From: RGIG3009 sp964390295
GTDB lineage: Bacteria > Bacillota > Clostridia > Oscillospirales > Acutalibacteraceae
Reading direction: 5' to 3'
DNA length: 48,886 nt
Assembly (NCBI GenBank): GCA_964390295.1
Contig: CAYMHR010000010.1
Coordinates: forward strand, 1 to 48,886
This document shows positions 39,043 through 46,810 of this stretch, piece by piece; position 1 is the stretch's first letter; every line of letters begins with the position of its first letter. The notes beneath the pieces were generated by a model. The model was not told the origin of the DNA and did no database searches. It saw only the letters and a list, made by a program, of their open reading frames with translations. The position numbers and the translations under genes were made by a program.

Positions 39043-41001
39043 TCAGCTCTGCTTGAGCTTTTCGATCTCGTCACGTAACCAGGCGGCGTGTTCAAACTCC
39101 AGCAGCTTGGCTGCCCGTTTCATTTCCTTAGTCAACTGCTCGATGCGCTGCTGGCGTTCCAGCTTCGACAGCTTTTTACCACTGGTTGCATCGCGCACCG
39201 TCGACGGTGTGATCTGCAGCACGTCGCGCACTTCCTTGATAATCGTTTTCGGAACGATGCCGTGCTCCGCGTTATAGCGTAGCTGGATCGCACGGCGGCG
39301 TTCGGTTTCGCGAATCGCCTGCTCCATCGATGGGGTCACCTCATCAGCATACAAAATCACCTTGCCGTCGGCGTTGCGCGCCGCACGGCCGATGGTTTGG
39401 ATCAGGGAGGTTGCCGACCGCAAGAAGCCTTCCTTATCAGCATCCAGCACCGCCACCAACGAAACTTCGGGAATGTCCAGACCTTCACGCAACAGGTTGA
39501 TACCGATCAACACGTCGAATTCTCCCAGACGGAGATCACGGATAATTTCCATGCGTTCCATGGTATCGATATCGTGATGCATATAGCGCACGCGGATACC
39601 GACGTTTTCAAAATAGGTCGTCAAGTCCTCCGCCATTTTTTTGGTCAGCGTCGTTACCAGCACGCGTTCCTTCCGCTGTGCACGCAAACGAATTTCACCG
39701 ATCAGGTCGTCGATTTGCCCCTCCACCGGACGCACCGTTACCTCCGGATCCGGCAAGCCGGTCGGACGGATCACCTGCTCCACCGGCTTGCCGCTGTGCT
39801 CACGTTCAAAATCACCGGGCGTAGCGCTTACGAACACCGCCTGATGAACGCGACGGTAAAACTCATCGAAATTCAGCGGACGGTTATCAAAGGCACTCGG
39901 CAATCGAAAGCCGTAATCCACCAGATTTTTCTTGCGCGCAAAGTCGCCGCCGAACATACCGCGTACCTGCGGCAGGGTCACGTGCGACTCGTCCACGAAC
40001 AGCAAATAGTCCTCCGGGAAATAATCCAACAGCGTAAACGGCGTTGAGCCCGGCGCACGGCCCGACAATACGCGGGAATAGTTTTCAATCCCCTTGCAAA
40101 TGCCGATTTCACGGAGCATTTCCATATCGTAACGCGTCCGTTGCAAAATCCGTTGCGCTTCCAACAGCTTGCCTTCGGCCTTAAACTCCTCTACGCGAGC
40201 CTCCAGCTCTTGCTCGATCTCGGCAATGGCGACCTCCAGCTTTTCCGGCGGCACAATATAGTGCGATGCCGGATAGATGGCCACGTGACCGAGCAAGCCC
40301 TTCAGCTCGCCCGTCAACGGATCGACCTCGCTCAAGCGATCGATTTCGTCCCCGAAAAACTCCACACGAATCACCGAATCGCTGGAATAGGCCGGAAAAA
40401 TTTCCACCACGTCGCCGCGAACGCGGAACTTATTGCGAACAAAATTGATGTCGTTTCGCTCGTATTGCAAATCCACCAGCCGCGCCAACAGCTCGTCGCG
40501 TTCCTTGACCATACCCGGCCGCAACGAAATAATCATATTGCGGTAATCAATCGGGTTACCCAAGCTGTAAATGCAGGACACGCTGGCAACGATAATCACG
40601 TCCTGCCGTTCGGAGAGTGCCGAGGTAGCAGAGTGTCGCAATTTATCAATCTCGTCGTTGATAGCCGAATCCTTTTCAATATACGTATCCGTCGACGGCA
40701 CGTACGCCTCCGGCTGATAGTAGTCGTAGTAGGAAACGAAGTATTCCACGGCGTTATTGGGGAAAAACTCCTTGAATTCCGAACACAGCTGTGCCGCCAG
40801 CGTTTTGTTGTGGGCGAGAACCAAGGTGGGACGATTGACCTGTGCGATCACGTTGGCCATGGTAAAGGTTTTGCCGGAGCCGGTAACGCCCAGCAACGTC
40901 TGCTCGCGCTTGCCGCTTCGGATGCTTTGGACCAGCTCCGCAATGGCCTGGGGCTGATCGCCCGTCGGCTGATACGGTGCTACCAGCTCAAAACGATCCA
41001 C
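39043..41001 (-). CDS. uvrB: Excinuclease ABC subunit B
   Basis: Helicase-like damage-verification subunit of nucleotide excision repair. Motif I (GVTGSGKTFTMA), the beta-hairpin region (YYDYYQPEAYVPSTDTYIEKD), DESH box (VDESHVTLPQ) and the C-terminal UVR domain (LTKEMKRAAKLLEFEHAAWLRDEIEKL) are all present. I chose the GTG at 41001 (MDRFELVAPY), with AAGGAGG 8 bases upstream, giving 652 residues; a TTG at 41028 is unlikely. It heads uvrB-uvrA-M23-DUF1653 behind the extended -10 promoter at 41054. Confidence 0.98.
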   Translation of the reverse strand: MDRFELVAPYQPTGDQPQAIAELVQSIRSGKREQTLLGVTGSGKTFTMANVIAQVNRPTLVLAHNKTLAAQLCSEFKEFFPNNAVEYFVSYYDYYQPEAYVPSTDTYIEKDSAINDEIDKLRHSATSALSERQDVIIVASVSCIYSLGNPIDYRNMIISLRPGMVKERDELLARLVDLQYERNDINFVRNKFRVRGDVVEIFPAYSSDSVIRVEFFGDEIDRLSEVDPLTGELKGLLGHVAIYPASHYIVPPEKLEVAIAEIEQELEARVEEFKAEGKLLEAQRILQRTRYDMEMLREIGICKGIENYSRVLSGRAPGSTPFTLLDYFPEDYLLFVDESHVTLPQVRGMFGGDFARKKNLVDYGFRLPSAFDNRPLNFDEFYRRVHQAVFVSATPGDFEREHSGKPVEQVIRPTGLPDPEVTVRPVEGQIDDLIGEIRLRAQRKERVLVTTLTKKMAEDLTTYFENVGIRVRYMHHDIDTMERMEIIRDLRLGEFDVLIGINLLREGLDIPEVSLVAVLDADKEGFLRSATSLIQTIGRAARNADGKVILYADEVTPSMEQAIRETERRRAIQLRYNAEHGIVPKTIIKEVRDVLQITPSTVRDATSGKKLSKLERQQRIEQLTKEMKRAAKLLEFEHAAWLRDEIEKLKQS

Positions 41002-41024
41002 AACCTCGCCCTCCTTTTTGCTCG

Positions 41025-41038
41025 CCAAACGGTGTTCG
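41025..41038 (-). promoter_or_regulatory. Degenerate LexA-box-like site upstream of uvrB
   Basis: Read on the minus strand, CGAACACCGTTTGG matches the Bacillota SOS box CGAAC-N4-GTTCG in about 8 of 10 defined positions. It lies between the -10 element and the ribosome site, where a repressor would block elongation. The mismatch in the right arm makes this a weak call. Confidence 0.35.
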
Positions 41039-41053
41039 GAAAATCAGTGTAAT

Positions 41054-41062
41054 ATTATACCA
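41054..41062 (-). promoter_or_regulatory. Extended -10 promoter of uvrB
   Basis: On the minus strand TGGTATAAT, a perfect -10 with TGn extension, 52 bases before the uvrB GTG. No good -35 is visible. Confidence 0.7.
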
Positions 41063-41106
41063 CGTTTTTCAGAAAAATAAAAGGGGGCACCTCATTTTTT
41101 TGAAGC

Positions 41107-41152
41107 ATCCGAATCTCTCGGATCAACCGCCGAGTTCACCGATAAGTCGGTG
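41107..41152. other. Two perfect hairpins in the ctpA-like/uvrB intergenic region
   Basis: The 267-base gap between uvrB and the S41 gene holds, besides a terminator and the uvrB promoter, two short perfect inverted repeats: ATCCGA-N5-TCGGAT (41107-41123) and CACCGA-N4-TCGGTG (41137-41152). Neither is followed by a T-run on either strand. They could belong to a small RNA, a protein-binding site or the 3' end of a longer transcript; nothing here decides. Confidence 0.4.
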
Positions 41153-41202
41153 CTGTAACTTCCACCGTAAGAGGCCATACACCTTCCCACGAGCAACAAA
41201 CA

Positions 41203-41244
41203 GAAAACACCGGGAAGAACCTCACGGTTTTACTCGGTGTTTTC
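41203..41244 (-). terminator. Intrinsic terminator of the ftsEX operon
   Basis: A 10-bp perfect stem (41235-41244 with 41203-41212) with a 22-base loop, 24 bases past the S41 gene stop. Confidence 0.7.
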
Positions 41245-41268
41245 TTTAATGCTCACAAATTTCACGCT

Positions 41269-42552
41269 TTATGCGGCCGTCGTCGTTGTCGTTGCGGTCG
41301 CCGCATCCGTAGTTGCGTCGCCGGCCGTCGTCATGGTAGTCGTGGCAGTCGTCGCATCCGGCGTCGTCACCACCTGGTTGCTTTGCACGATCGACACCGC
41401 CTCCTGAAGCTGGTCATCCTCACTATAGGACAGCAACTCGAAGCGTTGTTGCTTGTCGTAGGACAAATCCTTGGTACGATCCGGCTTCAAGCCTTTTTCC
41501 GCCCAGTTGGCACCGCTTTTCATCAATTGGATTTCACCAACGGTCAACCGTACCGCCGCTTTATCCGATGCCAACGAGAAATACTCCTGTACCACGGCCT
41601 TGCCCGACGTACTGGTGCCCACCAGGGTGGTTTTGGACAAATCCTGCAACACGCCGGCAAACAGCTCGGCTTCGCCCTCGGTATTGCCGTTGACCAACGT
41701 GACGCTGCGCGCCGTCATTTCATAAGGATCGGTGGCGGTATACGTTTCGGTGGTGCTCTTTTTCACGCACGTAGCGTAGGGACCGCTCGGCAACAGATAT
41801 CCCAAAATTTCCTGCACCGCCGTCAGACTTCCGCCGGTATTGTTCCGCAAATCGAATACGAAATACTGCGCCCCCTGTCGGGTCAGCTCGTTGTAAACAT
41901 TCTTAAACTGCATGGCAGTCAGATTGTTAAAACCGAAAAAACGGATATAGCCAACCGTGTTCTGGATCAGCGATCCTTCCACACCGGAATCCGTATAGGT
42001 GTTCGCCGTCAGCTCCATGGTAGATTCCTGCCCGTCGTGCGAAACGGTCAAAAACATTTTTTCGCTGTTTGCCAGCTTATCGACCATCGTGGTATAGGAA
42101 GTGCCGCTCATGGTTTCTTCGTCCACCACGGTAACGATATCGCCCTTTTTCACGCCTGCCAACGCCGCCGGTGACAGTTCCGCTACGCGGGACACAACCA
42201 GTTGGTTATTTGACACCGTGACCTGAAAACCGAAGCCGGTATAATTCCCGGCCAGCTCGCTTTGAACCGATTTATAGGCTTCCACCGACAAATATTCGGC
42301 ATACGGATCATTCAAGCCCTCCAAATATCCTTTGGCTAAGGCGGTGCGCAACAATTCTTCGTCAATCGTGTATTGACCGCGTGCGGCAGAATCGATCTCG
42401 TCCAAATAATCGTACATCGCCTGCCGTTGCCCCACGTCACTGACCAGCGAGCTGAAATGCCGCATGGCGATCATCATGGTAGCCGACACCGTCACGGCGA
42501 TTGCCAAGAGACAAACTGTAACTGCCACACCCAAAGAGACTTTTCGGTTCAC
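41269..42552 (-). CDS. S41-family C-terminal processing protease homologue, catalytic Ser absent
   Basis: A 427-residue membrane-anchored protein: an N-terminal transmembrane helix (about 5-28), PDZ domain (AGNYTGFGFQV to GVKKGDIVTVV) and S41 protease domain, ending in a Thr/Ala-rich tail. The nucleophile loop usually reads VNxGSASASEIxAG; here residues 287-300 read VNGNTEGEAELFAG. With Lys318 and Gln322 conserved in GKAVVQ, the position 25 residues before the lysine (Ser309 of B. subtilis CtpB, spacing as I recall it) is Gly293, and no serine is left in the loop. It is therefore probably a pseudo-protease. GTG start with AAAGGTGG upstream; last gene of ftsE-ftsX-M23-S41. Confidence 0.88.
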   Translation of the reverse strand: MNRKVSLGVAVTVCLLAIAVTVSATMMIAMRHFSSLVSDVGQRQAMYDYLDEIDSAARGQYTIDEELLRTALAKGYLEGLNDPYAEYLSVEAYKSVQSELAGNYTGFGFQVTVSNNQLVVSRVAELSPAALAGVKKGDIVTVVDEETMSGTSYTTMVDKLANSEKMFLTVSHDGQESTMELTANTYTDSGVEGSLIQNTVGYIRFFGFNNLTAMQFKNVYNELTRQGAQYFVFDLRNNTGGSLTAVQEILGYLLPSGPYATCVKKSTTETYTATDPYEMTARSVTLVNGNTEGEAELFAGVLQDLSKTTLVGTSTSGKAVVQEYFSLASDKAAVRLTVGEIQLMKSGANWAEKGLKPDRTKDLSYDKQQRFELLSYSEDDQLQEAVSIVQSNQVVTTPDATTATTTMTTAGDATTDAATATTTTTAA

Positions 42553-42581
42553 GTTCCTTACACCACCTTTACGGGGATTGA

Positions 42582-43808
42582 TTACGGCTGTTTAATGTAC
42601 CCGTTTTTAACGGCATCGACGCGCACGTTATCCACGCGCACCTCGAAGTGCAGATGGGCACCGTACGAGTTCCCGGTATTGCCAATCTGCCCCAGCACGG
42701 TTTTTCCGCCAACAACGGTTTGCCCCACCTTCACGCTGGGCGTATACCGCATGTGAGCGTACAGCGTCACAATCCGGCGACCTGCGGAATCCAAGCCGTG
42801 ATCGATCATAACGAAGTTGCCGTAGCTGTAATGCATACTTTGTACTTTGATAACCGTACCGTCCGCCGCCGCTACGATGTCTTTTCCAAGGCACCCCGCC
42901 GCCGCAATATCGGTGCCACCGTGGGTATCCCCCATGCTGGGACGGTATCCAAACGACGAAGAAATGCGATAGACGCCGGGTGCCGGCCAGTACATGGTGC
43001 CGTTATAGCTTCCGGTCGTAGTCATAGCGGCCAACAACTGTTCGATTTCCTTATCCAGCTTGGCTTCGGCATCCTTGATTTTCTGCAGACGACTTTCATA
43101 GGTGTTCATCTGTTTTTCCAAAGAATCCCGTTCGTTGCGTGCTTTGGCATACAGCGTATCCAGCTTTTCATAGTTGGCGTCCAGCTCTGCCTTCATGGAT
43201 TCCATTTCCGCTTTTTCCGCTTTGGTTTCAGCTTTTTGCTTCTCCACTTCGGCCTTTTTTTGCTCGATCGCCGCTTTTTCCTGCTCGGCCTGCTCCATCA
43301 GCTTCTGATCGTGAGCCGCCACCGATTCCACGATCTTGTTCTTCAGCAAAAAGTCCTCGTAATTGCTGGAATCCATCAACAACTGAAGCGAGGAATAATT
43401 GCCCGTCATCTCGATCGCACGCAACCGCTTTTTCAGCAGCTCCAGCATTTGATCCAGCTCCACCTGCTTGGCATCGATCTCGACGTTCAGGGATTGAATA
43501 TTCTCTTCCTGCTCCGCGATCTCTTTATCCAGCTCGTCAATGCCTTGACGATACGCATCCACCTGTTTTTCCAGGTTGGCAACCTGATTTTGCAGGTTTT
43601 GTACCTTCTTCTTTTGATCGTCAATGCTGTCACCAAGCGCATCGATCTCTTTTTCCAGGTCCTTCTGTTGCTCCTTCAGCTCTGCCAGTTCATTCCGCTT
43701 GTCGGATACCTGATCCGCCGAAACAAACGTCGGCATAGAAAGCATCAACGAGGTCAACGTCACGATCACCGATAACAGCGCGAGAAAACGATAACCTTTC
43801 TTTTTCAT
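42582..43808 (-). CDS. Coiled-coil M23 peptidoglycan hydrolase of the FtsEX system
   Basis: A 408-residue secreted protein: signal peptide with cleavage after VSA (about 33), a long coiled coil (~35-290, Lys/Glu/Gln-rich heptads), and a C-terminal LytM/M23 domain with GGTDIAAAG and HLHFEVRVD zinc motifs. This is the layout of EnvC, PcsB and CwlO-type partners whose coiled coil binds the FtsEX complex and whose hydrolase is switched on by ATP turnover. The ATG at 43808 has GGAGG 8 bases upstream. It lies directly between ftsX and the S41 homologue, 29 bases from each. Zinc ligands look intact, so it is likely an active enzyme rather than only an activator. Confidence 0.93.
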   Translation of the reverse strand: MKKKGYRFLALLSVIVTLTSLMLSMPTFVSADQVSDKRNELAELKEQQKDLEKEIDALGDSIDDQKKKVQNLQNQVANLEKQVDAYRQGIDELDKEIAEQEENIQSLNVEIDAKQVELDQMLELLKKRLRAIEMTGNYSSLQLLMDSSNYEDFLLKNKIVESVAAHDQKLMEQAEQEKAAIEQKKAEVEKQKAETKAEKAEMESMKAELDANYEKLDTLYAKARNERDSLEKQMNTYESRLQKIKDAEAKLDKEIEQLLAAMTTTGSYNGTMYWPAPGVYRISSSFGYRPSMGDTHGGTDIAAAGCLGKDIVAAADGTVIKVQSMHYSYGNFVMIDHGLDSAGRRIVTLYAHMRYTPSVKVGQTVVGGKTVLGQIGNTGNSYGAHLHFEVRVDNVRVDAVKNGYIKQP

Positions 43809-43837
43809 CTCTTGTTCCTCCGTGCGTGGATACGACC

Positions 43838-44728
43838 TTACTCCATATTTTCCTTCAAATAGCGAGACAGCGAAATGGAGCTGCCGACGATACCGATCAG
43901 CACGCCGACCCCCATAAACCCGACCAGCAGTTGCCACCACACCATGGAGAAGGCGATCGGCGTAAACTTGTCACCGAAGGTGACAAACCGCTTGACCAAC
44001 TCATACACACCGTAAATGATACCGTAGGTGAAGCCGCCGGCAATCACTCCCAAGGTAACGCCCTCCACCACGAAGGGGAAGCGAATAAAGCGCTTGGTAG
44101 CGCCGACGGAACGCATGATATAAATTTCCAGGCGTCGGCTGTATACGGTTAGCTTGATCGTATTCACAATAATAAACAGCGACACGCACAGCAACAGCCC
44201 CACGATCCAAATGCCCACGGTGAACACCATTTTGCGGGCATTGGTCAACAGCTTGGCCATGGCGGAGTTGTAATCCACCTGCTCCAGCCCTTCAATCTTT
44301 TCGATGGCGTGTACCGTTTGGTCGAAGGTGCTTAAATCCTCAAAATGAACGAAATACATATCCGGCAGAGGATTATCCTCCTCCAGATCCTCCAGCAACG
44401 AGCCGAGATCGGGGTCGCTTCTGTATTCCTCCAGTAGTGCTTCCTTCGAGTGGAATTCCACAGCCGCCACGTTGTCGGTCTTTTCGATTTTTTCTAAAAT
44501 TTCTTCCAGTTGTTCCGCTTCCAAGCCCTGCTCTGCATAAGCGGCAACGACGTTTTCTTTGTAAATGGATTCAAAACCGTGGTCAATATTTTCAATAATT
44601 AAATACGCACAGCCGGTAATCAGCAAGCAACAGATCAGCACCAACACCGAGGCGGCCGACATAAAGCCGTTTTTCAGCATGCCGCGGAAGCCTTCGCGCG
44701 TTAAAAAACGAAGCGTGTTAAATCTCAT
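43838..44728 (-). CDS. ftsX: Cell-division ABC transporter permease FtsX
   Basis: Membrane subunit of 296 residues that couples FtsE ATPase to cell-wall hydrolases outside. One N-terminal helix (AASVLVLICCLLITGCAYLI), an external domain with KSIYKENVVAAYAE-like coiled segment and the DFIVEFx-type sandwich, then three C-terminal helices (VGIWIVGLLLCVSLFIIVN, GVTLGVIAGGFTYGIIYG, LLVGFMGVGVLIGIVGS) with the RRLEIYIMRSVGAT coupling helix. The ATG at 44728 has GGAGGT 8 bases upstream and overlaps the end of ftsE by 11 bases. Confidence 0.95.
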   Translation of the reverse strand: MRFNTLRFLTREGFRGMLKNGFMSAASVLVLICCLLITGCAYLIIENIDHGFESIYKENVVAAYAEQGLEAEQLEEILEKIEKTDNVAAVEFHSKEALLEEYRSDPDLGSLLEDLEEDNPLPDMYFVHFEDLSTFDQTVHAIEKIEGLEQVDYNSAMAKLLTNARKMVFTVGIWIVGLLLCVSLFIIVNTIKLTVYSRRLEIYIMRSVGATKRFIRFPFVVEGVTLGVIAGGFTYGIIYGVYELVKRFVTFGDKFTPIAFSMVWWQLLVGFMGVGVLIGIVGSSISLSRYLKENME

Positions 44729-45407
44729 ACATTTCCACCTCCGGCGTTTTGCTGTCCGACACGACCAATCCATCCCGAATCTGAATGACACGGCGATTAA
44801 AGGACTGCACCAGATCGTGCTCGTGCGTTACCACCAAAATGGTGGTGCCGCGGCGGTTGATTTCGGTTAACAGCTCCATGATCTCATACGACAACTCCGG
44901 GTCGATATTGCCGGTCGGCTCGTCCGCGATAATCAGCGACGGATTGTTCACCAACGCACGGGCAAGCCCCACGCGCTGCTGTTCACCACCGGACAGCTCC
45001 ATCGGGAAGTTCTTCGACTTGTTTTGCAGGCCGACCAAGCCTAAAATATACGGAACGCGCCGACGAATTTCACGATGCGAAGCACCCACCACGCGCATGG
45101 CAAATGCCACGTTGTCAAACACCGTCATGGTATTGATCAAACGAAAATCCTGAAACACAATACCCATAGAACGACGCAGATACGGGATTTGGCGACGCTT
45201 CAGCTTGGACAGCTTAAAATTGCTGACGATCACCTCGCCGGAGGTCGCTATCTCCTCACGGGTAATGAGCTTCATAAACGTGCTCTTACCGGCGCCGGAA
45301 GCGCCGACAATAAACACGAATTCGCCGTCGTCAATCTTAATATCCACGCCTTTGAGCGCTTCGATACCGGTATCATAGACTTTATGTACGTTCCGAAATT
45401 CTATCAT
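44718..45407 (-). CDS. ftsE: Cell-division ATP-binding protein FtsE
   Basis: ABC-type ATPase of 229 residues partnering FtsX. Walker A is GASGAGKST, the signature is LSGGEQQRVGLARAL, Walker B is LIIADEPTGNID and the H-loop is VTHEHDLV. The GIVFQDFRLI Q-loop is typical of FtsE. The ATG at 45407 has AGGAGG upstream, with an extended -10 promoter at 45463-45471. It is the first gene of ftsE-ftsX-M23-S41. Confidence 0.97.
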   Translation of the reverse strand: MIEFRNVHKVYDTGIEALKGVDIKIDDGEFVFIVGASGAGKSTFMKLITREEIATSGEVIVSNFKLSKLKRRQIPYLRRSMGIVFQDFRLINTMTVFDNVAFAMRVVGASHREIRRRVPYILGLVGLQNKSKNFPMELSGGEQQRVGLARALVNNPSLIIADEPTGNIDPELSYEIMELLTEINRRGTTILVVTHEHDLVQSFNRRVIQIRDGLVVSDSKTPEVEMYEI

Positions 45408-45462
45408 CCCAGAGAACACCTCCTGTTGCAACTACGCCGCCCGACGTGGACGGCGTAATGCG

Positions 45463-45471
45463 ATTATAACA
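45463..45471 (-). promoter_or_regulatory. Extended -10 promoter of the ftsEX operon
   Basis: On the minus strand TGTTATAAT, a perfect -10 with TGn extension, 56 bases before the ftsE start. A GC-rich inverted repeat (TACGCCG/CGGCGTA) lies in the leader just downstream. Confidence 0.65.
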
Positions 45472-45477
45472 CATCCG

Positions 45478-45496
45478 CCGGTAGCATGGCTACCGG
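45478..45496 (-). terminator. Short hairpin after the PucR-type gene
   Basis: An 8-bp perfect stem (45478-45485 with 45489-45496) with a 3-base loop, 20 bases past the regulator stop. It lacks a T-run, so termination may be weak or factor-aided; it abuts the ftsE promoter. Confidence 0.4.
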
Positions 45497-45516
45497 AATC
45501 TCTTGGCAATTTTCAA

Positions 45517-46602
45517 TCAGTACTTCACCGGATCGGCCGTGAGATATTTTTTCACCATCATAGCCACCTTAAACACGATGGCATCGTCGAATTCACGCAA
45601 ATCCAGTCCGGTAAGCCGCTTGATCTTTTCCAGACGATACACCAGCGTGTTGCGGTGCACAAACAGGCGGCGTGAGGTTTCCGATACGTTCAAATTGTTT
45701 TCGAAGAAACGCTGAATGGTAAAGAGCGTTTCCTGATCCAGAGAATCGATGGAACCGTTTTTGAACACCTCGCGCAGGAACATTTCGCACAAGGTCGTCG
45801 GCAACTGGTAAATCAGGCGGGCAATACCCAGATGGTCGTAACTGACGATCGTTTTTTCGGTGTCGAACACCTTACCGACCTCCAGCGAAATCTGCGCTTC
45901 CTTGAAGGAACGGGCCAGCTCTTTGATGCCCTCCACCGGCGTACCGATACCGACGCTGACCGGCGTGTAAAACTCGCTACCCAGCGTATCGGCAATGGAC
46001 TGCGCGAGTTTTTCCAAATCCTTGGATTCTACCTGCGTGCGCAACTCCTTCACTACGGCAATGTCCGATTCGTTGATGTTGATGACGAAATCGCGATTGC
46101 GCTCCGGGAACAGATTTCGAATCACGTCGAAGGCCGACACCTCGGTTTGCGAATGAATGTGCACCAGCAAGACCACACGGGTCACGTCTCCGTCGAAATG
46201 GAGCTCGCGCGCCTTCAGGTAAATATCGCCCGGCAAGATGTTGTCCAGAATGATGTTCTTGACAAAGTTGCCGCGGTCGTACTTTTCATCGTAATACTGT
46301 TTGACGTTGGCAAAGGAAATGGCAAGCAGGCTGGCATATTTTGCCGCTTCGTCATCCTCACCCTCCACAAAAACCAAGTAGTCGCCGTGCATACGTGGGC
46401 CGAAGGAGCGATAGGTATAGCCGCCCAGAGTAAAACATTCCGTAACCTCTGCAATGTGATCCGCCGCTTCCTCACGGACCTCACCGACACAGCCGGCCTC
46501 GCTGCAGGCGATCACGGCGCCGGTTTCGTCCGTCACACCAATGCACCGGCCGACGACCTCTTTCATTTGATTGATAATGCCCAAAAACAAACGGTTCGGC
46601 AT
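45517..46602 (-). CDS. PucR/CdaR-family transcriptional regulator
   Basis: A 361-residue regulator. The N-terminal third is a small-molecule-sensing-like region (VGRCIGVTDETGAVIACSE), the middle resembles the degenerate GGDEF domain of CdaR proteins (VSVGIGTPVEGIKELARSFKEA), and the C-terminus is the PucR helix-turn-helix (NLNVSETSRRLFVHRNTLVYRLEKI). Relatives sense sugar acids, purines or amino acids. It has its own promoter and is divergent from a CE15-type esterase gene across a 208-base region, so that gene is the most obvious target; this is inference. GAGGAG precedes the ATG. Confidence 0.9.
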   Translation of the reverse strand: MPNRLFLGIINQMKEVVGRCIGVTDETGAVIACSEAGCVGEVREEAADHIAEVTECFTLGGYTYRSFGPRMHGDYLVFVEGEDDEAAKYASLLAISFANVKQYYDEKYDRGNFVKNIILDNILPGDIYLKARELHFDGDVTRVVLLVHIHSQTEVSAFDVIRNLFPERNRDFVININESDIAVVKELRTQVESKDLEKLAQSIADTLGSEFYTPVSVGIGTPVEGIKELARSFKEAQISLEVGKVFDTEKTIVSYDHLGIARLIYQLPTTLCEMFLREVFKNGSIDSLDQETLFTIQRFFENNLNVSETSRRLFVHRNTLVYRLEKIKRLTGLDLREFDDAIVFKVAMMVKKYLTADPVKY

Positions 46603-46648
46603 ACTGATTTCTCCTCATCTGTTAGAATTGCAAAACAAACACATTTCT

Positions 46649-46677
46649 ATTTTACACAATTTTAGCCAATTTTGCAA
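46649..46677 (-). promoter_or_regulatory. Promoter of the PucR-type regulator
   Basis: On the minus strand TTGCAA (46677-46672), 17-base spacer, TAAAAT (46654-46649), 47 bases before the ATG. Confidence 0.72.
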
Positions 46678-46745
46678 GGAAAAACCGAAAAATAATCCTC
46701 CTTTTTATAAAAAAGCAAGAACCGAGGAAAAAGCGACGACTCGCC

Positions 46746-46774
46746 TTGAATTTTCGCCCCGTCTGTGTTACACT
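46746..46774 (+). promoter_or_regulatory. Promoter of the CE15-type esterase gene
   Basis: TTGAAT (46746-46751), 17-base spacer, TACACT (46769-46774), 37 bases before the ATG. It faces away from the regulator's promoter, 69 bases apart. Confidence 0.7.
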
Positions 46775-46810
46775 GAACCTGAAATAACGCGGAACACGGA
46801 GGCTTCACTT

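Noticed and set aside
44718..44728. Overlap of ftsE and ftsX as a possible frameshift or fusion.
   Set aside because: The 11-base overlap with a well-placed ribosome site for ftsX is normal for this operon, and both proteins are full length.
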